Positions 57,320-64,000 of a stretch of 64,000 nt of DNA are shown here, one piece after another (positions within the stretch are counted from its first letter, which is position 1; every line of letters begins with the position of its first letter). The position numbers and the translations under genes were made by a program. The notes beneath the pieces are model-generated. The model did no database searches. It was not told the origin of the DNA and saw only the letters and a program-made list of their open reading frames with translations. This DNA is from Candidatus Competibacter phosphatis (GTDB lineage: Bacteria; Pseudomonadota; Gammaproteobacteria; Competibacterales; Competibacteraceae), in the NCBI RefSeq assembly GCF_012939995.1, contig NZ_SPMZ01000016.1:23931-87930 (forward strand). The letters are read 5' to 3'.

Positions 57320-57458
57320 GTCGAAAACCCCCACGCCAAACCTTATGATTGTGCATCGCAACACAATTTAGGTAGTCCGTCAAGCCGGTTGAGATTATGG
57401 AAAGTCGTGCCGCCACACGCATATTCGGTGTCTTGGCCGCACGACGGGGGGCAACTGG

Positions 57459-58253
57459 TTAAATCGCCACCGGAGCCCGGATGGCCGGGTGCGCTTGGTA
57501 GCCGATGATCTCGAAATCCTCGTAACGGTACTCGAACAAGGTTTTCGGCCGGCGTCGGATCGCCAGTTGTGGCGGCGGATGCGGTTCACGGTCGAGCTGC
57601 GTGCGAGCCTGCTCCAGGTGGTTCAGATACAGATGGCAGTCGCCGCCGGTCCAGATGAACTCGCCCACCGCCAGATCGGTCTGTTGAGCGACCAGATGGG
57701 TCAGCAAGGCATAGCTGGCGATGTTGAACGGGACTCCGAGAAACAGATCGGCGCTGCGCTGGTAAAGCTGGCAGGACAGCTCGCCATCGGCCACGTAGAA
57801 CTGGAACAGCACATGGCAGGGTAACAACCGCATTCGCTCCAGCTCGCCGACGTTCCACGCCGATACCACGATCCGTCGGGAATCCGGGTCGCGCCGCAAC
57901 AGCTCGACGGCGTTGGCGAGCTGGTCGATGCGACGGCCGTCAGTCGCTTCCCAGCTTCGCCACTGCTGGCCGTAAATGGGTCCCAAATCACCGTTGGTAT
58001 CGGCCCATTCATCCCAGATGGTCACGCCCTGTTCGTGCAGGTAGCGCAGGTGAGTGTCGCCGCGCAAGAACCATAGCAATTCATGCACGATCGAGCGCAG
58101 ATGCAGCTTCTTGGTGGTCACCAGCGGAAACCCGGCCCGCAAATCGAAGCGCAGTTGCGCACCGAAGAGGCTCAAGGTGCCGACGCCGGTACGGTCCTGC
58201 TTGCGCGTTCCCTCGCCCAATACGCGTTGCAATAAGTCGAGGTAGGTTCTCAT
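57459..58253 (-). CDS. thyA: Thymidylate synthase
   Basis: 264 aa, same length as E. coli ThyA. Active Cys in [20 protein letters not shown]; folate and dUMP motifs [40 protein letters not shown]. Makes dTMP from dUMP with methylene-tetrahydrofolate. Confidence 0.97.
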   Translation of the reverse strand: MRTYLDLLQRVLGEGTRKQDRTGVGTLSLFGAQLRFDLRAGFPLVTTKKLHLRSIVHELLWFLRGDTHLRYLHEQGVTIWDEWADTNGDLGPIYGQQWRSWEATDGRRIDQLANAVELLRRDPDSRRIVVSAWNVGELERMRLLPCHVLFQFYVADGELSCQLYQRSADLFLGVPFNIASYALLTHLVAQQTDLAVGEFIWTGGDCHLYLNHLEQARTQLDREPHPPPQLAIRRRPKTLFEYRYEDFEIIGYQAHPAIRAPVAI

Positions 58254-58371
58254 CGTCGGCGTGCCCCCAGGTCCGATCCCACGCTAAAAGGATGGAAATT
58301 TATTGTGCAATGCAATATAGTAGACTCAATTTCATGTTGTATGAATGAGTTAGCACATATCAGGATAACAA
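58254..58371. promoter_or_regulatory. thyA-iclR divergent control region
   Basis: 118 bp, AT-rich at about 58295-58350. TTGTGCAATGCAATATA contains the overlapping TGCAATGCA repeat and could be the operator of the IclR protein. AGGAT precedes its ATG. Confidence 0.35.
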
Positions 58372-59187
58372 ATGGCCGCCAAAGCGACCTCTTCGATTCA
58401 AGTAATTGCCCGAGTATCCAGATTGCTGGACAGCTTGGCCGCTCATGACGGACCGCTCAATCTCAAGGCACTGGCCGACGCCACCGGCTTGCATCCCTCG
58501 ACTGCGTTCCGCATTCTGGCGTCCCTGATCGAGCATGGCTTCGTCGAGCGCAGCACGGCCGGTCACTACTGGCTGGGAGCCAAGCTGTTGCGGTTGGGCA
58601 ACCGGGTGCGCGGTCAGCTCGACCTGCGCCGCGAAGCTCGCTCGGTCATGGAACGGTTACGCGATCGGACCGGCGAGGCCGTCAATTTGAGCGTGCGCGA
58701 GGGCGACGAGGTGGTTTACGTGGAACGGGTGACCACGCCGCGAATCATGCGGGTCGAACAGGTCATCGGCGGCCGGGCGCCGCTGCATGTCACCGCCGCC
58801 GGCAAGCTTTTCCTGGCTGACGACGGTGTCGAGGCCTGTCGCGATTACATCGAGCGCACCGGGCTACCGGCCCGTACCCCCTACTCCATCGCCGATCCGG
58901 ATCGGCTGTGCCAATCGGTGCGTGACATCTCCCATCAGGGTTTTGCGCTGGACGACCAGGAGGCCGAGCTGGGGGTCGGTTGCATCGGCACGCCGATCCG
59001 CGACGCCAGCGGCCGTTTGGTGGCGGGGCTGTCGGTGTCCGCGCCCATCGAGCGTCGTCGGGATGCCTGGATTCCCTGGGTCCTGCAAGCCGCCGCCGAA
59101 ATTTCCGCCCGCTTGGGTCATTGCCCGCCGCCCGTCGCCTGCATCGAAGCCGGGCAAACGCTGTTCCAGGCCAGCTCGCTGGGTTGA
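58372..59187 (+). CDS. IclR family transcriptional regulator
   Basis: 271 aa. N-terminal winged HTH (NLKALADATGLHPSTAFRIL, about 35-55), C-terminal GAF-like IclR effector domain (GEAVNLSVREGDEVVYVERV, HVTAAGKLFLAD, VGCIGTPIRDASGRLVAGLS). Target unknown; often regulates an adjacent aromatic or acid catabolism operon, none of which is visible here. Confidence 0.9.
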   Translation: MAAKATSSIQVIARVSRLLDSLAAHDGPLNLKALADATGLHPSTAFRILASLIEHGFVERSTAGHYWLGAKLLRLGNRVRGQLDLRREARSVMERLRDRTGEAVNLSVREGDEVVYVERVTTPRIMRVEQVIGGRAPLHVTAAGKLFLADDGVEACRDYIERTGLPARTPYSIADPDRLCQSVRDISHQGFALDDQEAELGVGCIGTPIRDASGRLVAGLSVSAPIERRRDAWIPWVLQAAAEISARLGHCPPPVACIEAGQTLFQASSLG

Positions 59188-59227
59188 GGCAACCGCCGCG
59201 GCCGGACCGCGCTTGCCTTGTTTCGCT

Positions 59228-61951
59228 TTACGCCTGCCCCGGCAATTCCACGATAAACGTCGTGCCTTGGCCGAGCTCGCTTTCCACCCAGATATGGCCG
59301 CCGTGATGCTCGACGATCTTCTGGCTGATCGGCAACCCCAGGCCGGTGCCTTTCGGCTTGCCGGCGTGCGCGTCGTTAACTTGGTGGAATTTCTCGAAAA
59401 TCAGCTTGTGCTGGTCGCGCGCGATGCCGGGACCGTTATCGATCACTTCGATGCGCCAGCGGTCCGCCACCGCCCGTAGACGGATGGCGACCTCGCCACC
59501 TTGTTCCGGACAGAACTTGACGGCGTTCGACAGCAGGTTGATCAATACCTGGGTGAGCCGGTCATGATCGCCGGCGATGATGACTTCCCCATCACCCAGG
59601 TCCTCGTGCAGGGTGGCGCCCTTGTCGTTGAACAGTTGGCTGGTGGAGTTGATGGCGTCATGGATCAGGCCACGTAGATCGACTTCGCCGATGGACCAGT
59701 CGATTCGGCCGGAATCGATTTTGGCCATGTCCAGCACCTGGTTGATCAAGCGGGTCAGGCGCTCGCTCTCCTTGACGATGATGCTGAGGAATTTGCTGCG
59801 CTGTTCCACCTCCATGCCGGGGTTCGCCAGCAGGATCTCCGAGAAGGCGCGAATCGAGGTCAGCGGCGTGCGCAGTTCGTGGGTGACGGTGGAAATGAAC
59901 TCGTCTTTCAGCCGGTCGAGTTCCCGCAGCCGGTTGTTGGCTTCCCGCAGTTCGGCCGAGGCCGCTTCCAACTCCCGCGATTGCTGTTCCAGCCGGCGGC
60001 TGTATTCGATGACCTGGGTGCTTTCGTCGAGGATGGTCATCACCTCCTCGATGCTGAGCACCTCGCCCATGACGATCGAAGAGATCATCACCCGGGCCGA
60101 CGCCGCGCCGATCGCACCGGCCAGCAAGCGTTCGGTGTAGTGAATCAGCCGGGAATCCGCTTGCAGCGGATAGCCGCCGCGATCGCGGGCGTAACGGTCG
60201 AAGACTTCGCTGGCGCGCGCGGGACCCAGGAAGCGGGCCAGCAGATCGTACAGCTCGGCGGTTTCCACCACGCCTCGCCACAACAGGGCGTCGCCGTCGT
60301 GGCGCTCGCGCTTGAACACGTCGACGAACTGGCTGCCTTGGACCTGTTCGAGCGGGTCCGGCCGGCTCAGCAGCGAGCCGAACACCAGCCCGCCGATGTT
60401 GACCAGCATGCTCCAGAATACCGAATGCATGTACTGATCCAAGCCTTCGAGGCCAAATAGCGCATAAGGCTTGAGCAGCTCAATGCCGAACGGTCCGGCC
60501 TCGATGAAGCCGATATCGATCCAGCCGGAGCGGGCCATGGAAGGCAACAGCAGGGTGTAGGCCCAGATCAGAAAACCACCGCTCAACCCGATGAGCGCCC
60601 CCAGCCGGTTGGCGCGCTTCCAGTACAAGCCGATCAGAATCGGCGGCGCGAACTGGGCGGCGGCGGCGAAGGACACCAGCCCGCTGGCGACCAGCGCATA
60701 GCTCTCGCCGATAAAGCGGAAATACAGGTAGCCGAGCAGGATGATCACGGCAATGCCGACGCGGCGGATGCCGAGCAGCAAGCCGGATAGATCGGTGCGG
60801 CCGGCCAGCCAGCGGGGATTGGCGCGCAGCAGGATCGGCATCACCAGATCGTTGCAGACCATGGTGGACAGGGTGACCGTTTCGAACATGATCATGCTGG
60901 CGGCGGCCGACAGCCCGCCGAGAAACACCAGCAGCGCCAGGGTCGGCATGTGTTCGGCCATCGGCAGCGCCAGCACGAAGGTGTCGGCGTCCACGCCACC
61001 ATGGTTGAAAATCAGTCGTCCCCCCAGGGCGATCGGCAGCACGAACAGATTGATGGCGAACAGATAGAGCGGAAACAGCCAGATTGCCTTGCGGATGTGC
61101 GCTTCGTTGACGTTTTCCACCACCAGCACCTGGAACTGCCGGGGCAGGAACAGAAACGCCATCATCGATAGAAAAGTCAGCGACAGCCAGCCGCCGTAGC
61201 CGCCCGGCACCACCTCGAAGCGCAGCAACGCCGCCAAATCCGGTTGCGCCGCCGCTTGCTGGAACAGATCGCCGGGGCCGCTGAAGATGACGAAAGTCAC
61301 CACCACGCCGACCAGCATGAAGGCCAACAGTTTCAGCAAGGATTCGAACGCCACCGCTGCCACCATTCCCTCGTGGCGTTCGGTGTTGTCGATATGCCGG
61401 GTGCCGAACAGGATGCTGAACACGATCAGCACCAGTGCCACGTACAGCGTGGTATCCATCCAGGCCGGATGCTGGGCCGAGGCGGCCAGCCGGGTGACTT
61501 CCGGATATTGGCGCAACAGGCTGAAGCTGGCGGCGATGGCTTTCAACTGGATGGAGATGTACGGCAGGATGCCGAGTATGACGATCACCGTCACCATGCC
61601 GGCCAGCAGACCGCTCTTGCCATAGCGGGAGCCGATGAAATCGGCGATGGAAGTGATGCGATGGACTTTGGTGATGCGCACGATGCGCCGCAGCACGAAC
61701 CAGAACAGCACCGCCATCAGGGTGGGACCCAGATAAACCGGCAGAAAATCCACGCCGCTGGTGGCCGCTAGGCCGACGCTGCCGTAGAAAGTCCAGGCCG
61801 TGCAGTAAATCGCCAAGGACAGGGTGTAGATGTAGGGGTTGGCGATGATCGAACGGCCGGCGTCGGCGCGCTGGTCGCCGTAGTAGGCGACCCCGAACAG
61901 GATGCCCATATAGGCCAGCGCACTGGCGATGATGATTCCGTCGCCCAGCAT
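59228..61951 (-). CDS. Sodium/solute symporter-histidine kinase fusion (CbrA/CrbS-like)
   Basis: 907 aa. About 13 membrane helices of the SSS family (residues 1-520), a linker with a STAC-like part, coiled coil (LEAASAELREANNRLRELDR), HisKA with FISTVTHELRTPLTSIRAFS (His near 690) and HATPase with NLLSNAVKFC, DNGPGI and GTGLGLPISQ. Such sensors monitor carbon-source status (acetate in CrbS, histidine/carbon balance in CbrA). No receiver domain; its regulator is not in the window. Confidence 0.9.
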   Translation of the reverse strand: MLGDGIIIASALAYMGILFGVAYYGDQRADAGRSIIANPYIYTLSLAIYCTAWTFYGSVGLAATSGVDFLPVYLGPTLMAVLFWFVLRRIVRITKVHRITSIADFIGSRYGKSGLLAGMVTVIVILGILPYISIQLKAIAASFSLLRQYPEVTRLAASAQHPAWMDTTLYVALVLIVFSILFGTRHIDNTERHEGMVAAVAFESLLKLLAFMLVGVVVTFVIFSGPGDLFQQAAAQPDLAALLRFEVVPGGYGGWLSLTFLSMMAFLFLPRQFQVLVVENVNEAHIRKAIWLFPLYLFAINLFVLPIALGGRLIFNHGGVDADTFVLALPMAEHMPTLALLVFLGGLSAAASMIMFETVTLSTMVCNDLVMPILLRANPRWLAGRTDLSGLLLGIRRVGIAVIILLGYLYFRFIGESYALVASGLVSFAAAAQFAPPILIGLYWKRANRLGALIGLSGGFLIWAYTLLLPSMARSGWIDIGFIEAGPFGIELLKPYALFGLEGLDQYMHSVFWSMLVNIGGLVFGSLLSRPDPLEQVQGSQFVDVFKRERHDGDALLWRGVVETAELYDLLARFLGPARASEVFDRYARDRGGYPLQADSRLIHYTERLLAGAIGAASARVMISSIVMGEVLSIEEVMTILDESTQVIEYSRRLEQQSRELEAASAELREANNRLRELDRLKDEFISTVTHELRTPLTSIRAFSEILLANPGMEVEQRSKFLSIIVKESERLTRLINQVLDMAKIDSGRIDWSIGEVDLRGLIHDAINSTSQLFNDKGATLHEDLGDGEVIIAGDHDRLTQVLINLLSNAVKFCPEQGGEVAIRLRAVADRWRIEVIDNGPGIARDQHKLIFEKFHQVNDAHAGKPKGTGLGLPISQKIVEHHGGHIWVESELGQGTTFIVELPGQA

Positions 61952-61952
61952 A

Positions 61953-62261
61953 TCAGGGTGGCCCCTTCATTTCGCCGCCACCGGAATCCCGCGCATGAGC
62001 GGCGGCATTCGACGACGGCGTGTCTTTCGGCGGGGCGGATAGGGGCTTGGGCGGTTCGCCCGGTTCGCGGATTTCCGAATGTTCCACCACCACGATCAGC
62101 AGGACGATGATGATCAGCCACGCCAGATACAGATAGCAATACAACAGCGGAATGCCGAACGGCGCCCACGCTCGATCGAACAGATCCAACAGCGGATAGT
62201 TGAGTGCCAGCACTCCGCCGACGAACAGGATCACGATGTGTTCCCTGGATTGTTGTCGCAT
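61953..62261 (-). CDS. Small membrane protein preceding the symporter-kinase
   Basis: 102 aa. MRQQSREHIVILFVGGVLAL, then PLLDLFDRAWAPFGIPLLYC and YLAWLIIIVLLIVVVEHSEI: two membrane helices and a Pro-rich cytoplasmic tail. Ends 1 nt before the kinase start, so co-translated. Similar small proteins accompany SSS-type permeases; role unknown. Confidence 0.7.
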   Translation of the reverse strand: MRQQSREHIVILFVGGVLALNYPLLDLFDRAWAPFGIPLLYCYLYLAWLIIIVLLIVVVEHSEIREPGEPPKPLSAPPKDTPSSNAAAHARDSGGGEMKGPP

Positions 62262-62351
62262 GGTAAGGGGACAGGGTTTCAGGGTTCTGGGGGTTGGAGG
62301 CGGGCGTTGGAGGATGGCGGTTTCGCGTCCCATGCCCGTCCCCGGTGACTG

Positions 62352-64000
62352 TTAAAAATTCGCCTGGGTCTTGCGGATCTCCACCATCTTGTCGGAGGCT
62401 TCCAGCGCTTGGCCCAGGGTTTGGACGCCCTGCGCTTCCAGGAGATCGAGCAGTTTGAGAAACACCTGGGCGGTCACCAGCGAATCGCCCAGCGCGGTAT
62501 GACGGTCGTGTATGTCCACCCCCAGCCGGTCGGCGATGGCGTCCAGATTGTGATCGTCGGTGTAATCGTGCAGGTAGCCGGACAGCAGCAAAGTGTCCAG
62601 CACCGGGTTGCCGAAGCGCACGCCGGTTTTCCGTTCCTTCAGTTTGAGGAACCGCATGTCGAAGGCGGCGTTGTGCGCCACCAGCACGGTGCGGTCGTCA
62701 CCGACGAAGGAGCGGAACTGGGGCAGCACGACCTCGATGCCGGGCTTGTCCGCGATCATGTCGTCGGTGATGCCGTGGAAGCGGATGGAGGCCTTGGGAA
62801 TCGTCCGGCCGGGATTGACCAACTGGTCGAAGTGTTCGCCCGCCAGCACCCGGCGGTTGACGATGCGCACCCCGGCAATCTGGATGATCTCGTCGCCCTT
62901 GGAGGGCGACAGCCCGGTGGTTTCGGTGTCGAAGACCACGTAGGTCAAGGCCGCCAGCGGATAATTGACCAAGTCGCCCCATTCCTCCAGATTTTCGGCC
63001 AGGGAGAAATCGTAGAACTCCGGCCGGTCCGGCAGGGCTTCGGCCGGTTCCCGCCACTGGCGCGAGGACGCCGGCAGCGGCATCCGCAGTAGGGCGTGGC
63101 CGGCCCGGCGGTGGGACTGGCTCCACAGGTCGCTGTTGTGTCGCCGCAGCACTTCGCCGACCGTGGTTTCACCCACCAGATCCTGAACGTGCTCGCTCAG
63201 CCACTCTTCCAGTCGATCGGTGGGCACCGGCTGACCCGGCCAGATGATGTCCAGATAGACGCGGCGGTTGCCCAGCAGACATTCGATCTCGAAATTATCG
63301 CCGAGCTCGTGGGCGCGCAACTGTTCGAGTAGATGTTCGAGCAGCAGCATGATCGATTGGTTGTCCACGTTCAGCCAGAGCGGCATGCCCACCATCTTCG
63401 CTCGCGGGCCGGCGCGCTGTTCCAGATGATGGACGACGGCGCCGATCAGATCGGCGGAATAGACATCGTTCATCGGCCAGCGGCTGGCGTACAGGTTGCG
63501 CACTTCCAGGGTCAATTCCTGTAGCCGCTGGCTGAGGCGTTCGCTCTCCTCGACGATCACCCGTTGGAAGGCTTCGCGTTGCACCGTGGTCATGTCGCCG
63601 AAATTCATGACATTTTCCGCCGCCGCTCGCAGGTTGGCCAGTGGCTGGCGCAGGTCCTCGGTGCGGGTCTTGAGCAGCGAGCGGTCCATCTGCTGGGTGA
63701 TGTCGCGGAAGGTGATGACGAAGGCGGCGCCCCGATCGCCGGCGCCCGGCAGCAGGCTCATCCGGCAGTGGAACAAGGTCTCGTCGTTGACGGTGGCGCA
63801 CACGAATTCGGCGTCGCCGGGCGGCTTGCCGTCGCTGCTGTTCTGTTGGCGAAAGCGCAGCAGTTGCAGGGTGCTTTCGAGCGGCGCGCGGGTCCAGAGG
63901 TCGTACAGCGACCGGCCCAGTCCCAGCGCCTCGCGGTTGGGCAGCAGTTTCACCGCCGCCGGATTGTAGAGCAGGATGCGCGCCTCGCCGTCGCAGACCA
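62352..64000 (-). CDS. PAS / kinase-like / DnaQ exonuclease fusion protein (5' end outside window)
   Basis: Visible: 548 residues plus stop, open to the right edge. N-terminal PAS remnant ([40 protein letters not shown]), a degenerate HisKA/HATPase-like region ([20 protein letters not shown]) without a clear H-box or G-box, then a DEDD exonuclease: [55 protein letters not shown]. It sits upstream of the symporter-kinase in the same direction. A signalling module joined to a 3'-5' exonuclease is unusual; target nucleic acid unknown. Confidence 0.8.
   Translation of the reverse strand, partial: VCDGEARILLYNPAAVKLLPNREALGLGRSLYDLWTRAPLESTLQLLRFRQQNSSDGKPPGDAEFVCATVNDETLFHCRMSLLPGAGDRGAAFVITFRDITQQMDRSLLKTRTEDLRQPLANLRAAAENVMNFGDMTTVQREAFQRVIVEESERLSQRLQELTLEVRNLYASRWPMNDVYSADLIGAVVHHLEQRAGPRAKMVGMPLWLNVDNQSIMLLLEHLLEQLRAHELGDNFEIECLLGNRRVYLDIIWPGQPVPTDRLEEWLSEHVQDLVGETTVGEVLRRHNSDLWSQSHRRAGHALLRMPLPASSRQWREPAEALPDRPEFYDFSLAENLEEWGDLVNYPLAALTYVVFDTETTGLSPSKGDEIIQIAGVRIVNRRVLAGEHFDQLVNPGRTIPKASIRFHGITDDMIADKPGIEVVLPQFRSFVGDDRTVLVAHNAAFDMRFLKLKERKTGVRFGNPVLDTLLLSGYLHDYTDDHNLDAIADRLGVDIHDRHTALGDSLVTAQVFLKLLDLLEAQGVQTLGQALEASDKMVEIRKTQANF

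Overview
The window is a high-GC gammaproteobacterial chromosome segment around the replication origin. Gene content and order (tonB-like, yqgE, ruvX, pyrR, pyrB, pyrC', pilT, yggS, proC, yggT, yggU; rpmH, rnpA, yidD, yidC, mnmE; dnaA, dnaN, recF, gyrB) resemble Pseudomonas and its deeper relatives. Protein character suggests a lineage such as Competibacteraceae, but that placement is a guess.

Layout. 1-9245: TonB-like protein, pyrimidine cluster with a catalytically dead dihydroorotase homologue (PyrC'), pilT, and the yggS-proC-yggT-yggU cluster. 9305-17781: outer-membrane biogenesis (lptD-surA-ksgA), MurNAc recycling (amgK-murU), phoU, an acyltransferase and gmhB. 17782-21424: two parS-like sites, glyS-glyQ and an elongator tRNA-Met. 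21.6-35.4 kb: an integrative element next to the 3' end of mnmE, with its genes all on the minus strand (integrase, AlpA, a 1210-aa primase-helicase, a DUF3102 protein, a possible terminase small subunit, a HicA/DUF1902 toxin-antitoxin pair and many small proteins). 35371-46139: mnmE-yidC-yidD-rnpA-rpmH facing dnaA-oriC-dnaN-recF-gyrB, with eleven exact DnaA boxes between dnaA and dnaN. 46136-64000: cation efflux, a sulfatase-like membrane enzyme, a CDP-alcohol transferase, a zinc-ribbon/TPR protein in an AT-richer pocket, pyrE, xthA, ampG, a YgjP peptidase, thyA, an IclR regulator, and a symporter-histidine kinase beside a PAS/kinase-like/DnaQ exonuclease protein.

An important caveat is sequence quality. 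At least nine genes that should be intact (yqgE, pyrB, pilT, glyS, mnmE, dnaA, dnaN, gyrB, the integrase) and several small ones each carry one frame change, mostly in short homopolymers. Correcting one indel restores normal family length every time. I read these as uncorrected assembly errors and annotate each as one gene spanning the break.

The most interesting part is the integrative element. GGGCACA repeats lie at both ends as expected of integrase arm sites. Clusters of GGTTAC hexamers occur at its left end and inside the primase-helicase gene. Paired palindromes spaced 21 bp lie upstream of alpA. The gene set looks like a P4/PICI-type phage satellite that may replicate itself and carry its own terminase small subunit. 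AmgK, MurU and AmpG in one window point to a cell-wall recycling route that bypasses de novo UDP-MurNAc synthesis.
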